Positions 36,242 to 46,037 of a DNA stretch of 64,000 nucleotides are shown piece by piece. How positions within the stretch are numbered: position 1 is the stretch's first letter; every line of letters starts with the position of its first letter. A program made the position numbers and the translations under genes. The notes beneath the pieces are model-generated. The model saw only the letters and a program-made list of their open reading frames with translations, was not told the DNA's origin and did no database searches. The DNA is from Wenyingzhuangia marina (GTDB lineage: Bacteria > Bacteroidota > Bacteroidia > Flavobacteriales > Flavobacteriaceae): NCBI RefSeq assembly GCF_900130035.1, contig NZ_FQXQ01000001.1, forward strand, positions 558,001 through 622,000, in the 5' to 3' direction.

Positions 36242-37159
36242 TTATTTATTTTTATCAGAACTTTCTTGAATTTTGTTAGCAGCAACCAAACTTGTAACCA
36301 TATCATTTAACATGCTACTAGCTGCATTAGGGTTGTTAGGCAACAAAATTAAATTACTATTACTTTCTGATCCTATAGATTGTAAAGTGTCATAATGTTG
36401 TGTAATTACAATTAATGCAGATGCTTCTTGGCTGTTAATTCCAGCTTTGTTTAATACATCTACAGATTCTTCTAAACCACGAGCAATTTCTCTACGTTGA
36501 TCTGCAATACCTTTTCCTTGTAGTCTTTTACTTTCTGCTTCACCTCGTGCTCTTTCTACAATTGAAATTCTTTGTGCATCTCCTTCAAACTGTGCAGCAA
36601 TTTTTTCACGTTCTGCTGCATTAATTCTGTTCATGGCAGCTTTTACTTGTGCATCAGGATCTATGTCTGTTACTAAGGCTTTAACAATGTCGTATCCATA
36701 GCTTAGCATGGCTTCTTTTAATTCTCTTTGTATCGCTAAGGCAATGTCATCTTTTTTTTCAAAAACATCATCTAATTTCATTTTAGGCACTTCTGCACGA
36801 ACCACATCAAAAATGTATGCAGTAATTTGATCATGTGGATTTTGTAATTTGTAAAAAGCATCTTCAACTTTTTCTCTTAAAATTTGAAATTGAACAGATA
36901 TTTTCATCTGTACAAATACATCATCTTTTGTTTTGGTTTCTACCAATACATCTAATTGCTGAATTTTTAAACTTACTCTTCCAGCAATTTTATCTATTAA
37001 AGGAATTTTAAAATTTAAGCCGGCTTGTCTTGTTCCAACAAATTTTCCAAATCTTTCTACAATAGCAGTTGTTTGTTGTTGAACGGTAAATATTGCTAAT
37101 ACTAATAATATAATTATTGGTATTAAATAAGTTAAGTTACTTAGTAATGATTCTAACAT
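36242..37159 (-). CDS. SPFH/band 7 (stomatin-like) membrane protein
   Basis: 305 aa. One N-terminal TM segment (about 8-26), the SPFH domain (about 28-190; TAIVERFGKFVGTRQAGLNFKIPLIDKI), a coiled coil (AMNRINAAEREKIAAQFEGDAQRISIVERARGEAESKRLQ) and GIADQRREIARGLEESV, as in stomatins and QmcA. These organise membrane microdomains and modulate proteases. No NfeD partner gene is adjacent. It lies downstream of gltX, separated by a terminator in the opposite order of transcription. Confidence 0.92.
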   Translation of the reverse strand: MLESLLSNLTYLIPIIILLVLAIFTVQQQTTAIVERFGKFVGTRQAGLNFKIPLIDKIAGRVSLKIQQLDVLVETKTKDDVFVQMKISVQFQILREKVEDAFYKLQNPHDQITAYIFDVVRAEVPKMKLDDVFEKKDDIALAIQRELKEAMLSYGYDIVKALVTDIDPDAQVKAAMNRINAAEREKIAAQFEGDAQRISIVERARGEAESKRLQGKGIADQRREIARGLEESVDVLNKAGINSQEASALIVITQHYDTLQSIGSESNSNLILLPNNPNAASSMLNDMVTSLVAANKIQESSDKNK

Positions 37160-37197
37160 GTTGTTTTTCTTTTAAAGATAGTCTTTTTTATATACAA

Positions 37198-37228
37198 AAA
37201 GCCCTGAGTAAAAACTCAGGGCTTTTAA
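37198..37228. terminator. Terminator after gltX
   Basis: AGCCCTGAGT-AAAA-ACTCAGGGCT (37200-37223) with A-run and T-run flanks, 16 bp beyond the gltX stop on the minus strand. Confidence 0.87.
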
Positions 37229-37243
37229 TTTTTTGAATAATAA

Positions 37244-38758
37244 TTATCCTAATTTTTCAATGGCATTTTCAATTCTTTGCAAAGTATTTTCTTTACTAAT
37301 CATTTCAATAATATCAAATAGGTGAGGACCTTTCATTTCTCCAACTATACACAATCTTAATGGAGGCATTACTTTTCCAAAACCTAATTCCTTTTCTGTT
37401 AAATAAGCTTTTACTTTATTTTCTATTTCAATACTTTTAAAATCTTCTATGTTTTTAATGATTTCTTTTACCTCTAACATAATGTCTTTGGTATCTGGTT
37501 TCCATTGTTTTTTAGAAGCTTTTTCATCGTAGCTAGTTGGATTTGTAAAATAGTAATCAGATAAATCCCATAGATCTTTTGTAAAAACAGCACGTTCTTT
37601 TACTTGCTCAATTACTTTAGTAATATATTCTTTGCTAAAATCTTTTACTTTTTCTTGATTCAATTTTATAAACAAATCTGCAATTTCTTCATTACTTTTT
37701 TGTTGCATGTATTGCTGATTAAACCAATTTGTTTTTTCAGGACTAAATTTTGCTCCAGATTTAGAAACTCTCTCAATGCTAAAAATATTAGCCAATTCTT
37801 CTAAAGAAAATATTTCTTGTTCTGTTCCAGGATTCCATCCAAGTAATGATAACATATTTATAAATGCATCATTAAAATATCCATCTTCTCTATATCCTCT
37901 AGATATTTCTCCAGTTTCCTCATTGGTATAATTTAATGGGAATACAGGAAATCCTAATTTATCACCATCACGTTTGCTAAGCTTACCTTTACCAACTGGT
38001 TTTAAAATTAATGGTAAATGTGCAAATTTTGGTGCTATCCAACCAAAAGCTTCATATAATAAACTGTGTAATGGTAAAGACGGCAACCATTCTTCTCCAC
38101 GAATTACATGACTAATTTGCATTAAATGATCATCTACAATATTTGCCAAATGATAGGTTGGCATTCCATCAGATTTAAATAATATTTTATCATCTAAAGT
38201 ATTTGTATCAATAGTAATTTCTCCACGAATCATATCATCTAAAATCAATTTTTGATCTTTTGGAGTCTTGAATCTTATTACATATTTTTCGCCAGCTGCT
38301 AATTTAGCTGTAACTTCTTCCTCTGATAAATTGATGGAGTTATTTAGTGTTTCACGTGAAACATTGTTGTAAACAAAAACAGTTTTTTCAGCCTCTGCTT
38401 TAGTACGCAATGCATCTAATTCTTCAGCAGTATCAAATGCATAATAAGCCTGTTTACTTGCTACTAAAGCGTCTGCATATTTTTTATATATATCTTTTCT
38501 TTCTGATTGTCTGTAAGGTCCAAATTTTTCATTTTTTCCTGGGCCTTCTTCAAAAGGAATTCCACACCATTCTAAAGCATCAATAATATATTTTTCAGCA
38601 TTTGCTACATACCTTGTTTGATCTGTATCTTCAATTCTCAATACAAATGTTCCATTATTTTTTTTAGCAAATAAGTAATTAAATAATGCTGTTCTTACTC
38701 CTCCAATATGTAAAGGTCCTGTTGGACTTGGTGCAAAGCGTACACGTACATTTTCCAT
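37244..38758 (-). CDS. gltX: Glutamyl-tRNA synthetase
   Basis: 504 aa class I synthetase. RFAPSPTGPLHIGGVRTALF with the HIGH-equivalent near the N-terminus, LRIEDTDQTRYV, VIRGEEWLPSLPLH and the KMSKS-equivalent KLSKRDG (about 254-260). The C-terminal anticodon-binding helical part ends LQRIENAIEKLG. The coding sequence contains a perfect parS consensus at 38348-38363, preserved inside an ordinary reading frame. A TATATTTG -7 box lies upstream. Confidence 0.96.
   Translation of the reverse strand: MENVRVRFAPSPTGPLHIGGVRTALFNYLFAKKNNGTFVLRIEDTDQTRYVANAEKYIIDALEWCGIPFEEGPGKNEKFGPYRQSERKDIYKKYADALVASKQAYYAFDTAEELDALRTKAEAEKTVFVYNNVSRETLNNSINLSEEEVTAKLAAGEKYVIRFKTPKDQKLILDDMIRGEITIDTNTLDDKILFKSDGMPTYHLANIVDDHLMQISHVIRGEEWLPSLPLHSLLYEAFGWIAPKFAHLPLILKPVGKGKLSKRDGDKLGFPVFPLNYTNEETGEISRGYREDGYFNDAFINMLSLLGWNPGTEQEIFSLEELANIFSIERVSKSGAKFSPEKTNWFNQQYMQQKSNEEIADLFIKLNQEKVKDFSKEYITKVIEQVKERAVFTKDLWDLSDYYFTNPTSYDEKASKKQWKPDTKDIMLEVKEIIKNIEDFKSIEIENKVKAYLTEKELGFGKVMPPLRLCIVGEMKGPHLFDIIEMISKENTLQRIENAIEKLG
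38348..38363. promoter_or_regulatory. parS site, perfect consensus, inside gltX
   Basis: TGTTTCACGTGAAACA, a perfect 16-bp palindrome equal to the widely conserved parS sequence bound by ParB/Spo0J. It lies about 8 kb from the candidate oriC. Confidence 0.85.
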
Positions 38759-38798
38759 GATGGTGATTTTTAGAATTTATGGTTGTTTTATTCGTTTG

Positions 38799-38806
38799 CA
38801 AATATA
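38799..38806 (-). promoter_or_regulatory. gltX: -7 box for gltX
   Basis: TATATTTG on the minus strand, 40 bp before the ATG, preceded by a TTTGG element. Confidence 0.45.
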
Positions 38807-38874
38807 CTTTATCTGCCAAATTATTAATTATATATACTTTATTTTATTGTGTTTCAACGTATCATCCTTTTTAC

Positions 38875-38882
38875 TACCTTTG
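38875..38882 (+). promoter_or_regulatory. ybeY: -7 box for ybeY
   Basis: TACCTTTG matches TANNTTTG, 18 bp before the ATG at 38901. A TTG at 38847-38849 lies 25 bp upstream. Confidence 0.5.
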
Positions 38883-38900
38883 CAAAACTAAATTTAGTAT

Positions 38901-39314
38901 ATGATTGCATTTAATTATGAAACTGATTTTGAATTGGTTAACGAAAAAAAATACAGTAATTGGATTTCTAATTCTATTGTAAATGAAGGTTTTGAAGAAG
39001 GAGAAATCAATTATATTTTTTGTGATGATGAATATCTTCATAAATTGAATGTAGAATTCTTAAATCACGATACTTTAACAGATGTAATTAGTTTTGATTA
39101 TTGCATGGGTAAATTGATTTCAGGTGATATTTTCATATCTATCGAAAGGGTTCAAGATAATGCTAAAGATTTAGGAATTACTTTTGATGAAGAATTACCA
39201 AGGGTTATGATTCATGGTGTTTTACATTATTGTGGATTTAAAGATAAGTCTGATGATGATGCAAAGCAAATGAGAACTAAGGAAGAACAATATTTAACTG
39301 ACTTAGTAAAATAA
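38901..39314 (+). CDS. ybeY: Endoribonuclease YbeY
   Basis: 137 aa. The family's zinc-binding signature HGVLHYCGFKD (H-x3-H-x5-D/H type) lies near the C-terminus, and DVISFDYCMGKLISGDIFIS is the conserved central block. Acts in 16S rRNA 3' maturation and ribosome quality control. It is followed by a parS-like palindrome and then mnmG, probably on one transcript. Confidence 0.94.
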   Translation: MIAFNYETDFELVNEKKYSNWISNSIVNEGFEEGEINYIFCDDEYLHKLNVEFLNHDTLTDVISFDYCMGKLISGDIFISIERVQDNAKDLGITFDEELPRVMIHGVLHYCGFKDKSDDDAKQMRTKEEQYLTDLVK

Positions 39315-39320
39315 TTTTAT

Positions 39321-39336
39321 TGTTCCACGTGGAACA
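39321..39336. promoter_or_regulatory. parS-like palindrome between ybeY and mnmG
   Basis: TGTTCCACGTGGAACA, a perfect 16-bp palindrome that differs from the gltX parS at one symmetric position pair. It matches the B. subtilis-type TGTTNCACGTGAAACA at 15 of 16 positions. Confidence 0.78.
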
Positions 39337-39384
39337 AAAACCATTTATAGGATAAATACCTATAATTTTAAACTTGAATTTTTT

Positions 39385-41262
39385 ATGAGTTTATTTACTG
39401 ATACTTATGATGTAATTGTTGTTGGAGCTGGTCATGCTGGTTCCGAAGCTGCTGCTGCTGCTGCTAACATGGGTTCTAAAACTTTGTTAGTTACTATGAG
39501 TTTGCAAAACATTGCACAAATGAGTTGTAATCCTGCTATGGGAGGAATTGCAAAAGGACAAATTGTAAGAGAAATTGATGCATTAGGAGGGTATAGTGGA
39601 ATTGTAACAGATAAGACTGCTATACAATTTAAAATGCTAAATAAATCTAAAGGACCTGCAATGTGGAGTCCAAGAGCTCAATCTGATAGAATGCGTTTTG
39701 CTGAAGAGTGGCGTAATATGTTAGAACAAACAGATAATTTAGATTTTTATCAAGATATGATCAAAGGGTTGATTATTGAAGATGGAGAGATTAAAGGGGT
39801 AAATACAGGATTGGGTTTTGAAATAAAAGCTAAATCTGTAATTATTACTGCGGGTACTTTTTTAAATGGATTGATTCATATTGGTGAAAAATCTTTTGGA
39901 GGAGGAAGGTCTGGTGAAAGTGCTTCTACTGGAATTACCGAAGATTTAGTAAAAGTTGGTTTTGAAGCCGGAAGAATGAAAACAGGAACTCCACCAAGAG
40001 TGGATGCCCGTTCTTTAGATTTTTCTAAAATGATTGAACAACCTGGTGACGAAAACCCCGAAAAATTCTCTTATTTACCAACTACAAAACCGTTAATAGA
40101 GCAACGTTCTTGTTATATGAGTTATACTTCTCAAGAAGTTCATGATTTGTTGCGTTCTGGTTTTGATCGTTCTCCAATGTTTAATGGTAGAATTCAATCT
40201 ACGGGACCAAGATATTGTCCTTCTATTGAAGATAAAATTGATCGTTTTGCAACCAAAGATAGACATCAAATTTTTGTAGAACCAGAAGGATGGAATACAG
40301 TTGAAATTTATGTGAATGGATTTTCTACTTCTTTACCAGAAGATGTACAGGATAAAGCTCTACGTAAAGTAGCTGGTTTTGAAAATGTAAAATTCTTACG
40401 TTATGGTTATGCTATAGAATATGATTATTTTCCACCAACACAGTTAACACATTCTTTAGAAACAAAATTGGTTAAGAATTTGTTTTTTGCTGGTCAAATT
40501 AATGGTACTACAGGATATGAAGAAGCAGCTTCTCAAGGTTTGATGGCTGGAATAAATGCTGCTTTAAAAGTACAAAAAAGACCTCCTTTTATTTTAAAAA
40601 GAGACGAAGCTTATATTGGTGTTTTAATTGATGATTTAATTACTAAAGGAACAGAAGAGCCATATAGAATGTTTACATCAAGAGCAGAATATAGAACTTT
40701 ATTACGTCAAGATAATGCAGATATTCGTTTAACTCCAATTTCCCATGCTATTGGTTTGGCTTCTGATGAACGTTTAGAAAGAGTAAAACAAAAGGTAGAA
40801 AAATCTGATTTATTAGTTCAATTTTTACATGAAACAAGTATTAAACCAGAAGATATCAATCCTATTTTAGTAGCTAAAGAATCTGCTACTATTACACAAT
40901 CTGTTAAAATGTTTAAAGTTGCTTCTCGTCCACAAATAGATTTTAAAGATGTGATTACTTTTCCTGGTGTAGCTCAATTTGTAGAAGAACATAATATAGA
41001 TGCTGAGGCTATTGAACAAGCTGAAGTTAAAGTTAAGTATGCTGGTTATATTGAAAAGGAAAAGAATAACGCTGATAAATTACAACGTTTAGAAAATATT
41101 ACAATTCCTAAAACATTTGATTATTACAAAGTAAAATCTTTATCGATTGAAGCTCAGCAAAAGTTAACAAAAATTCAACCTGTAACCATTTCACAAGCTA
41201 GTAGAATTAGTGGGGTATCGCCTTCTGATGTTTCTGTTTTGTTGGTTTACATGGGTAGATAA
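39385..41262 (+). CDS. mnmG: tRNA uridine-5-carboxymethylaminomethyl modification enzyme MnmG (GidA)
   Basis: 625 aa FAD enzyme that, with MnmE, modifies wobble uridine 34 of certain tRNAs. FAD motif VIVVGAGHAGSEAAAAAANMG at the N-terminus, CNPAMGGIAKGQIVREIDALGG, GTFLNGLIHIGEKSFGGGR, TGTPPRV and the C-terminal TSRAEYRTLLRQDNAD block. The stop is followed by a second parS-like palindrome. gidA/mnmG is a frequent neighbour of bacterial origins. Confidence 0.97.
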   Translation: MSLFTDTYDVIVVGAGHAGSEAAAAAANMGSKTLLVTMSLQNIAQMSCNPAMGGIAKGQIVREIDALGGYSGIVTDKTAIQFKMLNKSKGPAMWSPRAQSDRMRFAEEWRNMLEQTDNLDFYQDMIKGLIIEDGEIKGVNTGLGFEIKAKSVIITAGTFLNGLIHIGEKSFGGGRSGESASTGITEDLVKVGFEAGRMKTGTPPRVDARSLDFSKMIEQPGDENPEKFSYLPTTKPLIEQRSCYMSYTSQEVHDLLRSGFDRSPMFNGRIQSTGPRYCPSIEDKIDRFATKDRHQIFVEPEGWNTVEIYVNGFSTSLPEDVQDKALRKVAGFENVKFLRYGYAIEYDYFPPTQLTHSLETKLVKNLFFAGQINGTTGYEEAASQGLMAGINAALKVQKRPPFILKRDEAYIGVLIDDLITKGTEEPYRMFTSRAEYRTLLRQDNADIRLTPISHAIGLASDERLERVKQKVEKSDLLVQFLHETSIKPEDINPILVAKESATITQSVKMFKVASRPQIDFKDVITFPGVAQFVEEHNIDAEAIEQAEVKVKYAGYIEKEKNNADKLQRLENITIPKTFDYYKVKSLSIEAQQKLTKIQPVTISQASRISGVSPSDVSVLLVYMGR

Positions 41263-41270
41263 TTAATAAA

Positions 41271-41286
41271 AGTTCCACGTGGAACC
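41271..41286. promoter_or_regulatory. parS-like palindrome after mnmG
   Basis: AGTTCCACGTGGAACC, sharing the 14-bp core GTTCCACGTGGAAC with the site at 39321-39336 but with altered outer bases. The third member of the cluster. Confidence 0.65.
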
Positions 41287-41363
41287 TTAAAATTTAAACC
41301 GATATTTTTATAATAAAGTATCGGTTTTTCGTTTATATTTAAGCCTTCTTTTGATAAAAAATA

Positions 41364-41987
41364 ATGAAAAAAATACTTGTCATTTTATTAGTAATTTTTG
41401 GAATTTCTGTTTTTTTGCCAAATTATATTATCGAAAAAAAAACAGAAAAACTTGTATATGATCAAGTAGATAAAATACCAAAAAATAAAGTTGGATTGGT
41501 TTTAGGAACCTCTAAATGGAGTAGAGAAGGAGTGGTAAATTTGTTTTTTAAATACAGAATTGATGCTACGGTAGAACTTTATGAAAAAGGTAAAATTGAG
41601 TTTGTTTTGGTGAGTGGAGATAATGCATTAATTGAATATAATGAGCCTAGATTTTTTAAAAAAGAATTAATCAAAAGAGGAATTCCTGAAGAAAAAATAT
41701 TTTTAGATTTTGCAGGTTTTAGAACTTTAGATTCGGTTATTAGAGCATATAAAGTTTTTGGTCAACAATCCTACACAGTTATTTCTCAAGAATTTCATAA
41801 TAAAAGAGCTATCTTCATTGCTTCCTTAAACGATATAAATGTAATAGGATTTAATGCAAGTGATGTAAGTAGTAAGTATGGATTTAAAGTATATTTGCGT
41901 GAATATTTTGCAAGAACAAAAGTTTTTGTTGATGCATTATTTAATGTACAGCCTAAATTTTTAGGTCCTAAAATTGAAATAAAATAA
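41364..41987 (+). CDS. sanA: SanA/YdcF family (DUF218) envelope protein
   Basis: 207 aa. One N-terminal TM helix (about 4-20), then the DUF218 fold: GLVLGTSKW, FVLVSGDN, KRGIPEEKIFLDFAGFRTLDSVIRA and VISQEFHNKRAIFIA. E. coli SanA affects envelope permeability to vancomycin. The biochemical role is not settled. It ends exactly where the methyltransferase gene begins, implying coupling. Confidence 0.88.
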   Translation: MKKILVILLVIFGISVFLPNYIIEKKTEKLVYDQVDKIPKNKVGLVLGTSKWSREGVVNLFFKYRIDATVELYEKGKIEFVLVSGDNALIEYNEPRFFKKELIKRGIPEEKIFLDFAGFRTLDSVIRAYKVFGQQSYTVISQEFHNKRAIFIASLNDINVIGFNASDVSSKYGFKVYLREYFARTKVFVDALFNVQPKFLGPKIEIK

Positions 41988-42992
41988 ATGGCATTAGAAA
42001 AGTATTTAAGAACTAAAGATTATTCCGTTTCAAAAGAAAATTTTGAACTATTATTGGATGATAGGATTGATTTATTAATTACAAATCCAAGACCAAAAAA
42101 AGAAAATTTAAGCAAGTATTATGAAACTGAAAATTACATCTCTCATACAGATCGTAAAAAATCTGTAACAGAAATTGTATATAGTTTGGTTAAAAAGTAT
42201 ACGCTAAATAAAAAATTAGAATTGTTAAATTCTTTTCCTGTAGAAGAAAAAAATGTTTTAGATATAGGATGTGGAACAGGTGATTTTTTAAATGTTTGCC
42301 AACAAGCAGGATGGAAGGTTACCGGAATAGAACCAAGTGAAAAAGCTAGAGAAAAAGGATTAGAAAAATTAGAAAAGGGAACTTATATCTATTCTGATAT
42401 TCATGCTTTTTTTGAAGATGATTTTGCTGAAGAAGAAAAAGATTTAGATTATAAACAAAGTTATAAGCAAACCAAATTATATCATCATTCAGAACATGAA
42501 ACTAAAAATATAGAAAATGAAGTTTTAAAGTTTGAAGATGATTATAAACCAGAAAATAAACCTTATCAATTTGATGTAATTACCATGTGGCATGTTTTAG
42601 AACATGTACATGATTTGGATATGTATATTTACAGATTAAAACAATTGTTAAAACCAGATGGTGTTTTAGTAATAGCTGTTCCAAATTATAAAAGTTACGA
42701 TGCTGATTTTTATAAAGAGCATTGGGCTGCTTTTGATGTACCTAGACATTTATGGCATTTTTCTCAAACAGCAATTCATAGATTATTTGCAACTGAATTA
42801 ATGAAAGTGGTAAAAACCATTCCAATGAAATTTGATGCTTTTTATGTTTCGTTATTAAGTGAAGAATACAAAACAGGAAAAAAGAATTTTATTAAAGCGG
42901 TAATAAGTGGAATTAAGTCTAATAAAGAAGCAAAACGTACTGGAGAGTATTCATCTTTAATTTATGTGTTAAAAAACATGAAAAACGAATAA
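41988..42992 (+). CDS. Class I SAM-dependent methyltransferase
   Basis: 334 aa. SAM-binding motif I VLDIGCGTGDFLN (about 94-106), GIEPSEKAREKG for the acidic loop, a low-complexity acidic insert (about 140-180) and then ITMWHVLEHVHDL and PDGVLVIAVPN, the Methyltransf_23-type order. The N-terminal region (LLITNPRPKKENLSKYYETENYISH) is typical of Bacteroidota homologues. The substrate is unknown. It abuts sanA and ends before a bidirectional terminator. Confidence 0.88.
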   Translation: MALEKYLRTKDYSVSKENFELLLDDRIDLLITNPRPKKENLSKYYETENYISHTDRKKSVTEIVYSLVKKYTLNKKLELLNSFPVEEKNVLDIGCGTGDFLNVCQQAGWKVTGIEPSEKAREKGLEKLEKGTYIYSDIHAFFEDDFAEEEKDLDYKQSYKQTKLYHHSEHETKNIENEVLKFEDDYKPENKPYQFDVITMWHVLEHVHDLDMYIYRLKQLLKPDGVLVIAVPNYKSYDADFYKEHWAAFDVPRHLWHFSQTAIHRLFATELMKVVKTIPMKFDAFYVSLLSEEYKTGKKNFIKAVISGIKSNKEAKRTGEYSSLIYVLKNMKNE

Positions 42993-43051
42993 TTAAAGGG
43001 TTTTAAGTAATTATAAATTATAAAACCTAGTATTTACCTTAGAAAAAAAAT

Positions 43052-43090
43052 AAACCCCTTTAAAATTGCTTTAAAGGGGTTTGTTTTTTT
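43052..43090. terminator. Bidirectional terminator
   Basis: An AAACCCCTTTAAA/TTTAAAGGGGTTT stem (43052-43064 and 43070-43082) with a T-run on the right and A-rich sequence on the left. Between the methyltransferase gene and the convergent receptor gene. Confidence 0.87.
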
Positions 43091-43140
43091 ATTAATTATC
43101 TATTGTTATTTAAAAAACGATAATAAAAACTTATAATAGA

Positions 43141-45879
43141 TTATTTATAATGTCTGGTCGCTCCTTTTTTACCAAGACTATTAAATTTCCAACTAAAGCT
43201 AAACATAAAATATCGTTGCAGCACGGTGCTTTGTCTGTTTGTTATTTTATTGTTATAAGCATATTGTCTGGCATTAATATTTTGGTTTAATAAATCGTAT
43301 GCTTTAATACTTAAATTAGCCTTGTCTTTAAATAAGCTATAAGATATTGAGGTATTCCAAAACCAAGCACTTTTATCAAACCCATCAGAAATATTTGGAT
43401 TATAACTGTAATTTATGTCATTACTAAATTCTATTTTCTTCATAAAATGATTGTTAGTATTTATACCAACATTATGACTTGTAAATTCTTGAAGATTATT
43501 GTTAATATAATTTTTGGTATAAGATGGTCTATACCTTACACTTAAACTGGCAATGTCTCTCCAGTTGAATCTTGTATAAATATTAGGTGATATACTTCTG
43601 GAAATACTAGGATTTTGTGTGTTGTTAATAAGATTTATAGATTTTCTAATATTAGAAGATCCTCCAATTCCAACTCTAATACTTTTTACGGTATCTATTT
43701 TTATTTCTTTACTATAATTTAAATAACCATATAAAGAGTATTGTCCATTAACATTTTCATATGTAGTATTTCTTAAATTTCCCTCACCAATTTCGGTTTT
43801 GCTTACAATTTCATCTTCAGTAATATATCCATATATATAGCTATAAAAATAGATTTTTTTCTGAAAATTATTTTGACTAAAGTCTACAGACATTGTATGA
43901 CGTTTGCTTGGTGATAATAATGGATTTCCTTCTACAGTGTTTAATGGATTACTTATATTTTTAAAAGCTTGAATTTGGTTTATATAAGGGGCTACATTTT
44001 TCAAATCATAATTTAAACCTAAATTGGTTTTTGTACTTCTATAATTTAATCTATAACTAAATTGTGGTGCATTAAACCTTCTTTTAAGATTTAATTCAGG
44101 TCTTAAAAAATCTGAACTTTCTAGAGTTCTTAAAAGATATTCTGATGTAAAATTAGAAGACCATTTGTCTTTTGTATATTTTATTTTTATGCTAGGAGTT
44201 GTGGTAATGTTATCATATCTAAAGTCTGTGCTAAATTCGTCATTAATAAAAGACTCATATTCACCTGTAGTATCATTATAATCATAAGTGTTGTTTGTAT
44301 TTTTTTGAACATTATTTCTATAACCTACTCCCAAGTCTAAGGATAGTTTTTTTTCTATAATTGATAATTGATATTTGGTCTCTAAAAAGAATGTATTGTT
44401 TTTGTTTTTACCCTCTCTTAATTGATTTGTAGTTCTGCTTTCAGAAGGATTATTTATTATTTCAACATTATTTTCTATGTTGTTTGTAGAGTTTCTAATG
44501 TTTATATCATTATTAATATTAAACTTTAAATAAGACCCTTTTTTACCAATACGTTTGGTAACACTTAAATTATTAGAGAAATTATTATTTGTGTTCTCAT
44601 TTAAACTTTTTGAACTAGAGGTGTTTATAGTATCGTTATTTGAGTTTAATGAAATACTATTGTTATCATTTGTGTTTTTTGTTTTTGTTAGATTAAACTC
44701 TGGTCTAATTGTTATAAGAAGGGTGGAATCTAGTTCTATTTTAAATTTACTTTCAGAACTATGCTTTTCTGATTCATCATTAGATCTTGAGTTAGAATTT
44801 GTAAAAATATTACCGGTTTCTAGTGTCTCTTCTGTTTCAGATTTTGAAGTATTATTATTGTTTGTAGTAGAACCAAAATAATTGGTAGAGGCATCTATAT
44901 TTTTACCCCAAGTATCTACATAATTTAACCCTTTATTATTAGACGTTATAATACCTTCTCTTCCCCAATTGTTAATTTGACTATTTATATTTCTTGAAGA
45001 AGAACCACCAAACATTTTACTAATTTCACCATAACTAAATCCTGGCGAATTAATGTTGTTTCCTCCGGCAAGTAAACTTAAACGTAGGTTGTTATTAAAT
45101 CTGTTATACATTCCTGCATATTCATAACGTTTATCTGTTCCTGCACCAGCGGCTACACGACCAAAAACTCCTTTGTTATTTTCTTTTTTAATGACCAAGT
45201 TTACTGTTTTATTGGTTTGTGCTCCATCTTCCCCAGTAAAAGCTTCTTGATCAGTTTTTGTGTTAGATACTTGTATCTTTTCAATCATTTCTTTGCTTAA
45301 ATTTTTGGTAGCAATGGTAGGATCGTTAGAGAAAAAAGGTTTTCCGTTTACTAGTATTTTGTTTACATCTTTTCCATTTATTTTTATTTTTCCATCTTCA
45401 TCAACTTCTACACCTGGTAGTTTTTTTAGTAAATCTTCTACATTGGCATTATTTTTAGTTTTAAAAGATTTTACATTAAACTCCAGCGTGTCTTTTTTAA
45501 CTGTTACTGGTGGAGCTTGCGCTCTAATCACAACTTCTTGTAAAGCATTAGCATTTTCTTGTAAAGCAATAGTTCCTAGGCTTGTTTTTTTATTCTCAAT
45601 AGTAATTTTTTTTTGATAGGTTTTGTAACCTATATAAGATATAAAAAGGTTAGCTGTTTTGTCACTTGTTTTGTTTTCTAAAAGAAACTCACCTTTTTTA
45701 TCAGAAATAGTATAAGTAATGATAGTACTATCTTTTACACGTTGTAAATAAATAGTGGCTGATTCGATTGGAATTTTGTCTTGTTTTGAAGTTAAAGTTC
45801 CAGAAATTTCAAAAGATTTTGTTTGGGAAAAGACAGTACTAGTCATAGCTATAACTAGTAGCATTAGTAATTTTTTCAT
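43141..45879 (-). CDS. TonB-dependent-receptor-like outer-membrane beta-barrel protein
   Basis: 912 aa. Signal peptide (MKKLLMLLVIAMTSTVFSQ), a carboxypeptidase-regulatory-like domain (about 22-110; FEISGTLTSKQDKIPIESATIYL), a plug-like part (about 125-235; VEDLLKKLPGVEVDEDGKIKINGKDVNKILVNGKPFF) and a C-terminal barrel of the outer-membrane beta-barrel (OMP_b-brl_3) type with Asn-rich loops. It is probably a transport or surface receptor of unknown ligand. No SusD partner is adjacent. It is a single gene. Confidence 0.85.
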   Translation of the reverse strand: MKKLLMLLVIAMTSTVFSQTKSFEISGTLTSKQDKIPIESATIYLQRVKDSTIITYTISDKKGEFLLENKTSDKTANLFISYIGYKTYQKKITIENKKTSLGTIALQENANALQEVVIRAQAPPVTVKKDTLEFNVKSFKTKNNANVEDLLKKLPGVEVDEDGKIKINGKDVNKILVNGKPFFSNDPTIATKNLSKEMIEKIQVSNTKTDQEAFTGEDGAQTNKTVNLVIKKENNKGVFGRVAAGAGTDKRYEYAGMYNRFNNNLRLSLLAGGNNINSPGFSYGEISKMFGGSSSRNINSQINNWGREGIITSNNKGLNYVDTWGKNIDASTNYFGSTTNNNNTSKSETEETLETGNIFTNSNSRSNDESEKHSSESKFKIELDSTLLITIRPEFNLTKTKNTNDNNSISLNSNNDTINTSSSKSLNENTNNNFSNNLSVTKRIGKKGSYLKFNINNDINIRNSTNNIENNVEIINNPSESRTTNQLREGKNKNNTFFLETKYQLSIIEKKLSLDLGVGYRNNVQKNTNNTYDYNDTTGEYESFINDEFSTDFRYDNITTTPSIKIKYTKDKWSSNFTSEYLLRTLESSDFLRPELNLKRRFNAPQFSYRLNYRSTKTNLGLNYDLKNVAPYINQIQAFKNISNPLNTVEGNPLLSPSKRHTMSVDFSQNNFQKKIYFYSYIYGYITEDEIVSKTEIGEGNLRNTTYENVNGQYSLYGYLNYSKEIKIDTVKSIRVGIGGSSNIRKSINLINNTQNPSISRSISPNIYTRFNWRDIASLSVRYRPSYTKNYINNNLQEFTSHNVGINTNNHFMKKIEFSNDINYSYNPNISDGFDKSAWFWNTSISYSLFKDKANLSIKAYDLLNQNINARQYAYNNKITNRQSTVLQRYFMFSFSWKFNSLGKKGATRHYK

Positions 45880-46037
45880 GCAATTTTTTAAAAAAAAGGT
45901 TGTAAGAACCTTATTGTGGCAATTTTTTGATTGCTAAAATAGAAAAAATGTACAAAAATGATTGTTTAAACATATAAAAGGTAGATATTAATTAGTAAGA
46001 AGTTGTTTTTATTAAATATTTTACAATAAAACTAGTT

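Noticed and set aside
44555-44881. Plus-strand 108-codon frame inside the receptor gene
   Set aside because: Antisense shadow of the Asn/Ser-rich barrel of the outer-membrane receptor at 43141-45879.
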